Shown here one piece after another: positions 1 to 8,317 of a stretch of DNA of 64,000 nt; position 1 is the first letter of the stretch, and the number at the start of each line of letters is the position of its first letter. The notes under the pieces are model-generated. The model was given only the letters and a program-made list of their open reading frames with translations. It was not told the origin of the DNA and searched no databases. Both the position numbers and the translations under genes were made by a program. Source of the stretch: Shimia_B sp038528385 (GTDB lineage: Bacteria; Pseudomonadota; Alphaproteobacteria; Rhodobacterales; Rhodobacteraceae); NCBI GenBank assembly GCA_038528385.1, contig JBCBET010000001.1:310001-374000 (forward strand). The letters are read 5' to 3'.

Positions 1-542
1 CGCGGCCGAAGTTGACCCTCCTGCCCTTCCTGATACGCGCCATCGTAGAGGCCGTGCGCGAGCAGCCCGACCTCAACGCCCGCTACGACGACGAGGCCGG
101 CATCATCCATCGGCACGGAGGTGTGCATGTGGGCATCGCCACGCAGACGCCTGCCGGCCTAAACGTGCCGGTGATCCGGCACGCCGAGGCGGGCAGCCTC
201 TGGGACAATGCCGGTGAGATGAAGCGTCTCGCCGCAGCGGCCAGGGACGGCACGATCCGCCGCGAGGAGCTGCAGGACGGCACCATCACCATCACATCGC
301 TGGGGCCGCTCGGCGCGCTCGCCACGACGCCCATCATCAACCACCCCGAGGTGACGATCGTGGGCGTGAACAAGATGCAGATCCGTCCAGTCTGGGATGA
401 CCAGCAATTCCAGCCGCGGAAGATGATGAACATCTCCTGCAGCTTCGATCACCGCGTGATCGACGGGTGGGATGCGGCCGTGTTCGTCCAGAAATTGAAA
501 TCCCTGCTGGAGACTCCGGCCATGCTGTTCGTGGAAGGGTGA
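1..542 (+). CDS. Dihydrolipoamide acyltransferase (E2), C-terminal catalytic domain, 5' partial
   Basis: This is the E2 core of a 2-oxo acid dehydrogenase complex, which transfers an acyl group from lipoyl-lysine to CoA. The reading frame is open from the window edge, so the lipoyl and E1/E3-binding domains lie outside. The visible 180 residues are the trimer-forming acyltransferase domain. Near the C-terminus is DHRVIDG, the signature carrying the catalytic His and Asp. The next gene begins directly after the stop codon and encodes E3, so the two are translationally coupled. Substrate (pyruvate, branched-chain or acetoin type) cannot be decided because the E1 genes are not visible. Identification of the domain is firm; the exact complex is inferred. 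Confidence 0.92.
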   Translation, partial: RPKLTLLPFLIRAIVEAVREQPDLNARYDDEAGIIHRHGGVHVGIATQTPAGLNVPVIRHAEAGSLWDNAGEMKRLAAAARDGTIRREELQDGTITITSLGPLGALATTPIINHPEVTIVGVNKMQIRPVWDDQQFQPRKMMNISCSFDHRVIDGWDAAVFVQKLKSLLETPAMLFVEG

Positions 543-1904
543 ATGCCTAATCTGAGATGCAAGCTCCTGATCATCGGCGCCGGTCCGGGCGGCTATGTCT
601 GCGCCATCCGCGCGGGCCAGCTGGGCCTCGAGACGATCATCGTGGATGAGGCCGCACCGGGCGGCACCTGCCTGAACGTGGGCTGCATCCCTTCCAAGGC
701 GCTGATCCACGCCGCCGATGAGTTTCACCGGATTACGAAGATGAAGGACGGCCCCCTCGGCATCCGAGCGGCGGCGCCGGAGATCGATCTCGGAAAAACC
801 GTCGCATGGAAGGACGGCATTGTGGAGCGCCTGAATACCGGGGTGGCCGGGCTGCTCAAAAAGGCGGGGGTCCGGTTCACTCCTGGCCACGCGCGGTTCC
901 TCGACGGCAAGACGGTCCGCGTCACCCCGTCCGAGGGACAGGATTACGAAGTGCATGCCGAACACATCGTGGTCGCCACCGGCTCCGCCCCGGCGGAGCT
1001 GCCGTCTCTGCCCTTCGGTGGCGACGTGATGTCCTCCACCGAGGCGCTGTCGCTCGACGCGGTGCCCCGAAGCCTCGCCGTGGTGGGCGGCGGCTATATC
1101 GGGCTGGAGCTCGGCACGGCCTTTGCCAAGCTCGGATCGAAGGTGACGATCGTGGAGGCCGAGAGCCGCATCCTGCCGACCTACGACGCGGCGCTGACGC
1201 GTCCAGTGGCAGAGCGCCTCGACCGGCTGGGCGTGACGGTGCTGGCGGACACGAGGGCACAGACGCACGCAGAGGGTGTCCTGTCGACGGATAAGGGCGG
1301 CGTGGAGGCCCAAAAGGTGCTCGTGACCGTGGGCCGCCGCCCCCGCACGAAGGGCATCGGGATCGAGGAACTCTCGCTCACGATGGACGGGCCTTTCATC
1401 AGGATCGATGGAAGCTGCCAGACGTCGATGCGCGGCATCCACGCGATCGGCGACGTGACGGGCGATCCGATGCTGGCGCACCGCGCCATGGCCCAGGGCG
1501 AGATGGTCGCCGAGCACATCGCGGGACACGCGGTGGACTGGGACAAGCGATGCATTCCCGCCGTGTGCTTCACCGACCCGGAGATCGTGAGCTGCGGTGC
1601 CGCGCCGGGGGACATCGAAGGCACCAAGCACAGCGAGTTTCCATTCTCCGCAAACGGACGCGCCATGACCTGCGACGCGGAGGCAGGCTTCATGCGCGTC
1701 GTCTGGCGGGAACGCGACGAAGCAATCGTGGGCCTTCAGGCCGTCGGCACGCACATATCCGAGCTTTCGGCAGCGTTTTCGCTCGCCATCGAAATGGGGG
1801 CCTGCCTCGAAGACATCGCCGCCACGATCCACGCCCATCCGACCCAGGCCGAAGCGCTGCAGGAGGCCTGTCTGAGAGCTCGAGGCCGCGCGTTGCACAT
1901 TTGA
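543..1904 (+). CDS. lpd: Dihydrolipoamide dehydrogenase (E3)
   Basis: E3 reoxidises dihydrolipoyl groups of the E2 protein using FAD and NAD+. The 453-residue length is near normal for the family. Visible are the FAD-binding GAGPGG near residue 12, the redox-active GGTCLNVGCIPSK with Cys43 and Cys48, a second Rossmann motif VVGGGYIGLELG near residue 180, the FAD-contacting AIGDVTGDPMLAHRA, and the C-terminal HAHPTQAE that supplies the catalytic His-Glu pair. The ATG starts at the base after the E2 stop codon, so the pair is one operon. Its place at the head of a low-oxygen stress island suggests a complex used when respiration is limited; that is inference. Confidence 0.95.
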   Translation: MPNLRCKLLIIGAGPGGYVCAIRAGQLGLETIIVDEAAPGGTCLNVGCIPSKALIHAADEFHRITKMKDGPLGIRAAAPEIDLGKTVAWKDGIVERLNTGVAGLLKKAGVRFTPGHARFLDGKTVRVTPSEGQDYEVHAEHIVVATGSAPAELPSLPFGGDVMSSTEALSLDAVPRSLAVVGGGYIGLELGTAFAKLGSKVTIVEAESRILPTYDAALTRPVAERLDRLGVTVLADTRAQTHAEGVLSTDKGGVEAQKVLVTVGRRPRTKGIGIEELSLTMDGPFIRIDGSCQTSMRGIHAIGDVTGDPMLAHRAMAQGEMVAEHIAGHAVDWDKRCIPAVCFTDPEIVSCGAAPGDIEGTKHSEFPFSANGRAMTCDAEAGFMRVVWRERDEAIVGLQAVGTHISELSAAFSLAIEMGACLEDIAATIHAHPTQAEALQEACLRARGRALHI

Positions 1905-2271
1905 TGGCGGGCAGACCCTTGCGGGTGCGTCCCTTGGGGTCTACCCGAGACTGCCTGCGCGCGGATTTCCAGGCCGAGGGGGTTTAGTGCGGCGCGGTGG
2001 CCGTCGCGACGACGAGCAGCCGGAGGGCCGGTTTCGCCTGCATTGTGCGAGCCACCAAGCGGTCGAGGGTCACAGCAAGGCTCGCCCGGGCCATCCGCAG
2101 AAATCAGCGCCGATCAGGAAGCGACGGGACATTGGGCCACTCTCAACGGCCTTAGCGCGTCGCCTGTAGCAGGCACAGCCCGCATGAGACTATCCCTGCC
2201 CCCGTGATGATTGAGCAAGATCAATGCTCTGCAGCGCCAAAAGCGTAGGGGTGGGCGACGGAGGTCGCCAG
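1905..2271. other. Intergenic region with a FixK/FNR-type box
   Basis: About 370 bases without a convincing gene. A 60-codon frame at 1987-2169 on the plus strand has no recognisable features and is probably noise. The only clear signal is the TTGAG-N4-ATCAA box at 2211-2224, listed separately. No obvious terminator hairpin was seen behind lpd. Confidence 0.6.
2211..2224 (+). promoter_or_regulatory. FNR/FixK-type box upstream of the site-2 protease gene
   Basis: TTGAGCAAGATCAA differs at one base from the TTGAT-N4-ATCAA consensus of FNR/FixK activators. Its centre is about 54 bases before the ATG at 2272. A class II promoter (activator centred 41.5 bases before the start of transcription) would start near 2259, at the ribosome binding site GGAGG at 2260-2264. 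Confidence 0.7.
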
Positions 2272-3432
2272 ATGTTCCAAAGGGGCCACACAATCCTGAA
2301 GGTGCTGGGGATCGACATCGTTCTGGCCCCGAGTTGGATATTCATCGCAGCGCTCGTGACGTGGACCCTGAGCGCCCATGTCTTTCCGGATCGCTTTCCC
2401 GATCAGGTGATGACGGTCCATATTGCCGCTGGCGTCGCATCGACCCTACTCTTTCTTGCCTCCTTGATCCTGCACGAACTGTCACATGCGCTCGTGGCCC
2501 GCCGGTTTGGCCTGAACGTGCCGCGGATCACTCTTTTCCTCCTGGGCGGTGTGGCAGAGCTCGCCGACGAGCCGTCTTCCCCTCAGCAGGAATTCGCGAT
2601 CGCCCTGGCCGGGCCCGTCATGAGCCTCGCCCTTGCAGCTCTTTTCTGGTCTGCTGCCGAGGCCGTGGCCCTCACGGGGATGCTCGAGCCAGCGCAGGTG
2701 GCGCTGGGATATCTCGCGCTCCTGAACCTGGTGCTCGCGCTCTTCAACCTTGTGCCGGCATTTCCCCTCGATGGCGGGCGCATCCTGCGGGCGGTGCTTT
2801 GGTGGACATCCGGTCAGTTGACCTCGGCGACGCGGGTGGCGGGCATGTCCGGAGCGATCTTCGCTTACGCCCTCATCGGGCTTGGCATCTACGCTCTGCT
2901 TCTGGGCAACGTCATCGGAGGCGTTTGGCAGGCGCTTCTGGGTCTCTTCATACTCGCCGCGGCCAAGGGCACGGTGCAGCACCAACGCATCAGAACCCAC
3001 CTCGGCGACCGCACGATAGCGGACCTCATGACCACCAATCCGATTTCAGTCCCGCCTGAGATGTCACTGGGCGAGCTGGTGAACCAGGTCTTTCTGCCCA
3101 ACCGGATCAGCTTCGCCCCTGTATCCGACGAGGAAAACTTAATGGGCTACATCGACACCGCCGTGATCAGCGAAATCGACCGGGAGCACTGGTCCAGCAC
3201 GCAGGTGGGTGACGTGTTCGTGGAGCTCGACGACGATGTCGTGGTGGAGGCGGAGATGAGGGTCGCCGACCTTCTCGACCGCGTCAGGGTATCGGGTCGA
3301 CGAAAGTTCATTGTCGCGGTGGGGGGTCGGCTCCGGGGTGTGGTGACCGTCGCGGACTTGACGCGATACCTTTCCATCGCGAGCGATCTCGAGTCTCGAA
3401 CCCTGTGGCGGAGTACGCCCGCCGGGACCTGA
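2272..3432 (+). CDS. Site-2 protease family membrane metalloprotease with CBS domains (M50B, Rip3-like)
   Basis: A zinc intramembrane protease. HELSH at residues 68-72 is the HExxH zinc site, and NLVPAFPLDGGR at 159-170 supplies the second metal ligand, as in the SpoIVFB-type M50 family. About six hydrophobic segments fill residues 10-240, followed by a C-terminal pair of CBS motifs (about 250-375) that usually bind adenosyl ligands. The start at ATG 2272 is preferred over an in-frame ATG at 2224 because GGAGG lies seven bases upstream and the FixK box overlaps the earlier codon. The same M50-CBS design occurs in M. tuberculosis Rip3 (Rv2625c), a hypoxia-regulon gene. The substrate is unknown. 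Confidence 0.88.
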   Translation: MFQRGHTILKVLGIDIVLAPSWIFIAALVTWTLSAHVFPDRFPDQVMTVHIAAGVASTLLFLASLILHELSHALVARRFGLNVPRITLFLLGGVAELADEPSSPQQEFAIALAGPVMSLALAALFWSAAEAVALTGMLEPAQVALGYLALLNLVLALFNLVPAFPLDGGRILRAVLWWTSGQLTSATRVAGMSGAIFAYALIGLGIYALLLGNVIGGVWQALLGLFILAAAKGTVQHQRIRTHLGDRTIADLMTTNPISVPPEMSLGELVNQVFLPNRISFAPVSDEENLMGYIDTAVISEIDREHWSSTQVGDVFVELDDDVVVEAEMRVADLLDRVRVSGRRKFIVAVGGRLRGVVTVADLTRYLSIASDLESRTLWRSTPAGT

Positions 3433-3581
3433 CCCCGAGCGCAGTATGACCCCACGGCACAGGCCGATGGACGAGCGATGCCAAACCATGCAAATCCCAA
3501 CTCAAGGTCAACCATCACATCAAGTCAGGTCCGCAACCCTATGAGGAAAAGCAATAAGAATCCTCGAGACACGGCAAGATG

Positions 3582-3595
3582 GGCCGGCGCCGGCC
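3582..3595. repeat. Perfect 14-bp GC palindrome before the sensor kinase gene
   Basis: GGCCGGCGCCGGCC is a perfect palindrome about 75 bases before the kinase start. It could be a regulator site or chance in GC-rich DNA. It has no T-run, so a terminator is unlikely. Confidence 0.4.
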
Positions 3596-3670
3596 TAGGT
3601 GGGCCGAGCCGAAACTCCGTATTGCGTCGCGCGAGCGGTTTTGGGCACAGTCTCCATGGAGGAAGGTAAC

Positions 3671-5215
3671 GTGAAAGACGCGTCCACCGACAGCGCTCTT
3701 CTCAGAGCCATCATGGAAGCTGCCGTCGATGCCGTGATCGTATCGGACGCGAATGGCATCATGCTGCGCGTTAACGATGCCGCATGCAGGCTCTTTGACG
3801 TCGATCACGACGACCTGCTCGGCCAAAGCATCAACATTCTGATGCCCGACGCGCTGGCCGCGCTCCACGACAGCTTCATGCAGCACCACCTCGAGACAGG
3901 AGAGAAGCGGATCATCGGCACCGGACGGGATGTCGAGGGCAAGCGACGCGACGGCTCCGTCTTTCCCCTGCACCTCTCCGTCGGAAACACCGAACTCGAA
4001 GGGCAGCGCCTTTTTGTCGGCATTCTCCACGACCTCACCGAAAGACGCGCCTCGCAAGACGCGTTGGCGCGGTCTCAGCGCCTGGATGCGATTGGGCAGC
4101 TGACCGGCGGTATTGCCCATGATTTCAACAACCTCCTGACCGTGGTGATCGGCAATCTCGAACTCCTTGAGATGCGCGGCGTCGACGAACGCCAGGCGGC
4201 CCTGATCAGAGACTCGCTCGACGCAGCAGACCTTGGCGCGGACCTGACATCGCGCCTGCTCGTCTTCGCCAAGAAGGGTCCCCTCAAACCCGTGCGCGCC
4301 AACCTACGGGATCTGACCGAGGATGCGCTCGCGATCCTCAAGCGCACCATTGGCGAAAGATACGCGATCCGTACGGAGTTCGGCGAAAACCTCAAAGAGG
4401 TCCAGATCGACCCCGTGCAACTGCAATCGGCCCTGATCAACCTATCCTTGAACTCCCGCGATGCGATGCCGGATGGAGGGGAGCTGCTGATCTCGGTGTC
4501 GAACATCACCATCGACGACAGCTACATCGCCCAAGAGACCGACATCGAGCCCGGCGGATATGTCCGCATCTTCGTGAGCGACAACGGCGAAGGCATGAGC
4601 CTCGACGCACAACGGCGAGCCTTCGAACCCTTCTTCACCACCAAATCCGGAAGCGGGGGCAGCGGGCTGGGGCTGGCCATGGTGTACGGTTTCGTTCGGC
4701 AATCCGGCGGCCATATCACGCTTTATAGCGAGGTGGGCTACGGGACGAGTTTTGGCCTCTACTTTCCCGTCCTCGACGGGTCGGGTGGCGCGTCCGCCTC
4801 GGGGGATAGCCGCGCTACGGCTCCGATCCGTGGCGGCAGTGGACAAGTCGTGCTCGTGGTGGAGGACAATCCGAAGGTGCGGAGACTGTCGGTCGCGCGG
4901 GTACGGGACCTCGGCTACACCGCCCAGGAGGCGGCCAGTGGCGATGCCGCCTATGAGCTGCTCGCGTCCGGACCGAAGGTCGACCTCGTTTTCAGCGACC
5001 TCGTGATGCCGGGGAGCCTGAACGGGTACGAACTGGCCGCTCGGATCAAGCAGGAATTCCCCGAAACCAAGGTGCTCCTCACATCTGGCTATGCGAGCGA
5101 CGTCGTCACCGGGCAACTCGCCGGGTCAGACGCCTTCGAAGTGCTGCACAAGCCCTATCGCCTGACGGAACTCGCCCAGCGCCTTCACGCTCTCTTGGAC
5201 GCGGCTGAGGACTGA
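3671..5215 (+). CDS. Hybrid FixL-like PAS sensor histidine kinase with receiver domain (hFixL)
   Basis: A soluble oxygen-sensor candidate of 514 residues. The PAS domain (about 8-125) matches FixL haem-PAS closely. It keeps the proximal haem His in LHDSF (His66) and the FG-loop Arg in GTGR (Arg86) after GEKRIIG. The kinase core has the H-box IAHDFNNLL (His150), an N-box with Asn257/Asn261, DNGEGM and GSGLGLAMVYG. The C-terminal receiver (about 392-512) has the acidic pair ED, phospho-acceptor Asp443 and Lys494. GTG 3671 is chosen because GGAGGAAGG sits just upstream; an in-frame ATG at 3656 has no ribosome site. It converges on the response regulator gene and overlaps its tail by 31 bases. 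Haem binding is inferred from the residues. Confidence 0.88.
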   Translation: MKDASTDSALLRAIMEAAVDAVIVSDANGIMLRVNDAACRLFDVDHDDLLGQSINILMPDALAALHDSFMQHHLETGEKRIIGTGRDVEGKRRDGSVFPLHLSVGNTELEGQRLFVGILHDLTERRASQDALARSQRLDAIGQLTGGIAHDFNNLLTVVIGNLELLEMRGVDERQAALIRDSLDAADLGADLTSRLLVFAKKGPLKPVRANLRDLTEDALAILKRTIGERYAIRTEFGENLKEVQIDPVQLQSALINLSLNSRDAMPDGGELLISVSNITIDDSYIAQETDIEPGGYVRIFVSDNGEGMSLDAQRRAFEPFFTTKSGSGGSGLGLAMVYGFVRQSGGHITLYSEVGYGTSFGLYFPVLDGSGGASASGDSRATAPIRGGSGQVVLVVEDNPKVRRLSVARVRDLGYTAQEAASGDAAYELLASGPKVDLVFSDLVMPGSLNGYELAARIKQEFPETKVLLTSGYASDVVTGQLAGSDAFEVLHKPYRLTELAQRLHALLDAAED

Positions 5216-5967
5216 GGAGGCCGTTGCAGGACGTCGCCGACGAACATGTAGCCGACGCCCCTGACGGTCTTGATGAGCTTCGGCTCGGCGGGATTTCGTT
5301 CGATCTTCTTTCTTAGCCGCGCCACCTGGTTGTCGATGGTCCTGTCAAGCGGCGACCACGTGGTGCCGCCGATGAGGTCCATGAGCTGATCGCGGGACAA
5401 GGCCCGCTTGCGCCTGTCGAGGAAGGCACTGAGAAGCTTGAAGTCGGCGGTGGTAAGGTCGCAGTCGCGGCCATCTCGGCCCGTCACGCTCATCCGGTCG
5501 GGCCGGACGATGAGACCGTCCACCAGAAGGGCGTCCCCCTCCGCGTCCGCGGTCGCACCTTGGGATTGTGCCGCACCGCCCCTGCGTCTCAAAACGGCGC
5601 GCACACGCGCCAGCACCTCACGGACGTGGAAAGGCTTCGTGATGTAGTCATCGGCTCCGATTTCGAGCCCGACCACCCTGTCGAACACGTCATCGCGGCC
5701 CGTGACCATTATCACGGGAACGTCGCTCGCGGCCCGGATATCGCGCAGGACGTCGAAGCCGTTCTCGAGTCCGAGGTGCACATCCAGCGTCACCATGTCG
5801 AAGGGCCGCGCTCGGATTGCGGAGAGCGCTGCCGCACGGCTATCCTCCTCCGAGACGCGAAAACCGGCCTCTTCGAGCACGTTTTTCAATACGCGCCGCA
5901 CCTTGGGATCGTCCTCGATCACCAGCGCGATTTGTTGCTGAGACAAGGCCTTCACCCCCATCGACAT
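5185..5967 (-). CDS. OmpR/PhoB-type response regulator (FxkR-like)
   Basis: Receiver domain (about 12-125) followed by a winged-helix DNA-binding domain, 260 residues. The receiver has the acidic pair Glu-Asp-Asp (18-20), phospho-acceptor Asp62 in TLDVHLG and Lys111 in YITKPF. The C-terminal half carries the usual OmpR pattern ending TVRGVGYMF. Classic FixJ partners of FixL are LuxR-type. An OmpR-type regulator paired with a hybrid FixL and a fixK gene is the layout of the hFixL-FxkR-FixK cascade described in Rhizobium etli. ATG 5967 or 5961 is likely; neither has a strong ribosome site, and longer versions run into the fixK promoter. Partnership with the kinase is inferred from position and this precedent. 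Confidence 0.85.
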   Translation of the reverse strand: MSMGVKALSQQQIALVIEDDPKVRRVLKNVLEEAGFRVSEEDSRAAALSAIRARPFDMVTLDVHLGLENGFDVLRDIRAASDVPVIMVTGRDDVFDRVVGLEIGADDYITKPFHVREVLARVRAVLRRRGGAAQSQGATADAEGDALLVDGLIVRPDRMSVTGRDGRDCDLTTADFKLLSAFLDRRKRALSRDQLMDLIGGTTWSPLDRTIDNQVARLRKKIERNPAEPKLIKTVRGVGYMFVGDVLQRPPQSSAASKRA

Positions 5968-6003
5968 GCGTGCCGGATGCGCCGGATACCAAAGCACGCC
6001 CGT

Positions 6004-6019
6004 GTTACAAATTGATACA
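6004..6019 (+). promoter_or_regulatory. K-box-like direct repeat in the fxkR-fixK intergenic region
   Basis: GTTACA-AATT-GATACA, a direct repeat matching the GTTACA-N4-GTTACA K-box of FxkR at 11 of 12 specified bases. It lies 76-91 bases before the fixK ATG. A further GTTACA half-site is at 6046-6051. Confidence 0.65.
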
Positions 6020-6094
6020 AAACGCCCGTCGAAGAAGAAAGCTAGGTTACAGATTGCGGTCATCACTCCTCCAGCGCCTGGAGGGAGATCGCAA

Positions 6095-6805
6095 ATGTAC
6101 GTCACACTTTCCGGGGAACACCGCTCCGCGTTCCGCTCGACTTCGCGGGACATTGCGACAGCGCCCCCTCACCTCAAGCTCGCCGCGAATTCAGCGCTCT
6201 ACTTCGAGGGGGACGAGGTTTCCCACGTCTACATCATCGAGGACGGCGTTGTGCGGCTGACCCGCGTCCTCGAGGACGGACGCCGGCAAGTCATCGCCTT
6301 CGGATATCCGGGCGACATCGTCGGATTTCCCGCGCGCGGACTGCACAACACGGACTGCGATGCTCTCACGCCCGTGCGCCTTCGCCCGATCAGGCGCTGC
6401 GTCCTCGAAGACGGCGCGCAGGATCCCGACCTGCATGCGGCTCTTCTGGACGCCGCCATGGATGAGATCAGCGCGATGCAGGACCACTTCATGATGCTGG
6501 GCTGCAAGAATGCCCCGGAAAAGGTGGCGTCGTTCATCAAGTCCATGGCGGACCGCCACGGCATGATGGCCGCCGACGGGGCGAACGTTCATCTGCCCAT
6601 GGGGCGCGCGGATATCGCCGATTTCCTCGGATTGACGATGGAAACCGTGAGCCGGTGCTTCACGGCGCTTCGCAAGGACGGCGTCATTCGCCTGAACGGG
6701 GCGCAATCCGTAGTCATCGTGTCCATGGAGCGCCTAGCCCGGCATGCGCTTGGTCAAAACACCCCAGCACCGCGCGAGCGGCATTGTCCAACGCTCGCCG
6801 CCTGA
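6095..6805 (+). CDS. fixK: Crp/Fnr-family transcription activator, FixK type
   Basis: 236 residues: a cyclic-nucleotide-binding-like sensor domain (about 20-130), a dimer helix and a helix-turn-helix. The recognition helix reads TMETVSRCF with Glu183, Ser186 and Arg187, the E--SR pattern by which FNR and FixK read TTGAT half-sites. No cysteine cluster lies near the N-terminus, so it is not an oxygen-labile iron-sulphur FNR but a FixK-type protein whose level is set by the two-component system. Cys188 follows the DNA-reading Arg, reminiscent of the redox-sensitive Cys near the DNA-binding domain of B. japonicum FixK2. GGAGGGA eight bases before ATG 6095 fixes the start. It likely controls the TTGAN-N4-RTCAA boxes nearby. 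Confidence 0.87.
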   Translation: MYVTLSGEHRSAFRSTSRDIATAPPHLKLAANSALYFEGDEVSHVYIIEDGVVRLTRVLEDGRRQVIAFGYPGDIVGFPARGLHNTDCDALTPVRLRPIRRCVLEDGAQDPDLHAALLDAAMDEISAMQDHFMMLGCKNAPEKVASFIKSMADRHGMMAADGANVHLPMGRADIADFLGLTMETVSRCFTALRKDGVIRLNGAQSVVIVSMERLARHALGQNTPAPRERHCPTLAA

Positions 6806-6850
6806 TCCGCCGTGTCGGTTACATCGCGCCGTGCAAGAGGCGGCACCGGA

Positions 6851-6864
6851 TTGACGAGGATCAA
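6851..6864 (+). promoter_or_regulatory. FNR/FixK-type box upstream of hsp20
   Basis: TTGACGAGGATCAA matches TTGAY-N4-ATCAA. The centre is about 70 bases before the likely ATG at 6928. A class II start of transcription would fall near 6899, giving a short leader of about 29 bases. Confidence 0.75.
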
Positions 6865-6927
6865 TCTGAGGCCGGGCCCCCAGGGTAGACTCGCCGCATC
6901 TCTGCGTCTGCTGAAAGGATGAAAGAC

Positions 6928-7407
6928 ATGTCCAGACAATCGCTTCCTTCGATCTTTTCACACTCACCCGCGTTCTTCCGCCCGTTTCAGCGGGAGCTCG
7001 CGCAGATGCTCGATCACGTGCGCAGGACCGATCCTGTGGAGCTGCCGGACGACGGGTATTTTGCCGCGCCCCTTTCGGTTCCCGCCGTCGACATCGCGGA
7101 GACCGATGAAGGCCTCGAGATAAGCGCCGAGGTGCCCGGCGTCTCCGAAGAGGAACTCGACGTCACGATCGTGGGCGATGTCCTCGTCCTCAAGGGAGAA
7201 AAAAACGAAAACGTCGACGAGAAGAAGCGGGACTACCACCTCGTCGAGCGGCGGTACGGCAGCTTCCGGCGGTCGATCCCCCTGGGCTTCGTCCCGGAGA
7301 AGGAGGCCGTGACGGCCGCGTTCTCCGACGGCGTGCTGAAACTCAAGATTGCAAGGCCCGTCGACGCCGAAAGCGGCGTCCAACGCGTTTCGATCGCCAA
7401 GGGCTGA
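6928..7407 (+). CDS. Small heat shock protein (Hsp20/alpha-crystallin family)
   Basis: A 159-residue ATP-independent chaperone that holds unfolding proteins. An N-terminal arm is followed by the alpha-crystallin domain from about residue 45, with the family signatures VPAVDIAETDEGLEISAEVPGV and LKGEK and the late motif FSDGVLKLKIARP (A-x-x-x-G-V-L type). ATG 6928 is preferred to ATG 6919 because AAAGGA ends eight bases before it and abuts the other codon. The gene stands behind a FixK box and ahead of two universal stress protein genes, so it is probably induced by low oxygen as well as heat. Hsp20 chaperones are prominent in hypoxia regulons of other bacteria. Confidence 0.93.
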   Translation: MSRQSLPSIFSHSPAFFRPFQRELAQMLDHVRRTDPVELPDDGYFAAPLSVPAVDIAETDEGLEISAEVPGVSEEELDVTIVGDVLVLKGEKNENVDEKKRDYHLVERRYGSFRRSIPLGFVPEKEAVTAAFSDGVLKLKIARPVDAESGVQRVSIAKG

Positions 7408-7467
7408 GGCGTCCGCTCCGATACCCTCCCGCCAGGGGCGGCATCGCAGCAAGTGAAAGGCCAATCA

Positions 7468-8307
7468 ATGCCGGTCAAAACGATCCTTGTCTGTCTCACC
7501 ACGCCCGAGCATGCCGAGGCGCTCATGGCGGCAGCGGTGCCCCTCGCGCGCCGCCACGGTGCGCATCTCATCGGACTTCACACGCTGGAGGCCCTCGACG
7601 TCCACCCCGGCGTCGCGCTCTACATCACCAAGGCGCAGTTCAAGAGCTTTCGGGAAAGCCAGAAGGAGACAGCTGAGAAGATCAGAGAGGTCTTCGAAGA
7701 GCGCACGAAGAACGAGGTCTTTGTCAGTGAATGGCGGCAACTCGACACGCAATCGAAGACGGCGGCGGACAGGATGATCCAGAGCGCGAGGGCCGCCGAT
7801 CTCGTCATCATGGCACATGAGGACAAGAAGACCGACAGGTACGATCAAAGGCATATCCAGGCCGCCGTCATCCGGCAAAGCGGCCGCCCGGTCATCGTCG
7901 TGCCGACGGACTATTCCGGGCCCGAGATTGGCAAGACGATCCTGATGGGCTGGAGCGATACGCGGGAGGCGGCACGTGCCGCCCATGACGCCCTGTCGAT
8001 CGCGGACGAAAACGCCCGCTTCCTGCTCCTGCGGGTAAAAGACCGTGCAAGCGACGAGCTTCAGGATGCCGATCTGCTCGATCTCTGCTCGGCGGTCTCG
8101 CGGCATGGACACGACGTGAAGCTTCTTCATACGGAGTGCCATGGCTCGGCAATCAGCGAGGCGCTTTTGAAGAAGGGCTTCGAGGAAGGTGCCGACCTCG
8201 TCGTGACCGGCGCCTTCGGGCATTCGGCGGCCTATGATTTCGTGGTGGGCGCGACGACCTCTGCTCTTCTGAAGACCGCAAAACTTCCCGTCCTTTTCAG
8301 CAAATAA
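7468..8307 (+). CDS. Universal stress protein (tandem UspA domains), copy 1
   Basis: Two Usp-type Rossmann-like domains in 279 residues. The first (about 1-150) starts MPVKTILVCL. The second ends with VTGAFGHSAAYDFVVGATTSALLKT, which follows the G-x2-G-x9-G-[ST] ATP-binding pattern only loosely. ATG 7468 follows AAAGG at a normal distance and is preferred over the codon at 7453. It is 60 bases downstream of hsp20 and 10 bases before the second usp gene, so hsp20-usp-usp is probably one transcript from the FixK box at 6851. Usp proteins support survival in growth arrest; the ligand here is not known. Confidence 0.88.
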   Translation: MPVKTILVCLTTPEHAEALMAAAVPLARRHGAHLIGLHTLEALDVHPGVALYITKAQFKSFRESQKETAEKIREVFEERTKNEVFVSEWRQLDTQSKTAADRMIQSARAADLVIMAHEDKKTDRYDQRHIQAAVIRQSGRPVIVVPTDYSGPEIGKTILMGWSDTREAARAAHDALSIADENARFLLLRVKDRASDELQDADLLDLCSAVSRHGHDVKLLHTECHGSAISEALLKKGFEEGADLVVTGAFGHSAAYDFVVGATTSALLKTAKLPVLFSK

Positions 8308-8317
8308 GAGAGGCCCG

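Noticed and set aside
159..1898. 579-codon open frame on the minus strand opposite the E2 and lpd genes
   Set aside because: It is antisense to two well-conserved genes, is rich in Arg, His and Gly, and shows no family motif. High GC content produces such frames.
1987..2169. 60-codon frame between lpd and the protease gene
   Set aside because: Arg- and His-rich, no ribosome site and no similarity recognised.
6880..6928. ROSE-type RNA thermometer before hsp20
   Set aside because: The leader has a TCTGCT near AAAGGA, but I could not build a convincing stepwise hairpin that hides the ribosome site. Folding software would be needed.
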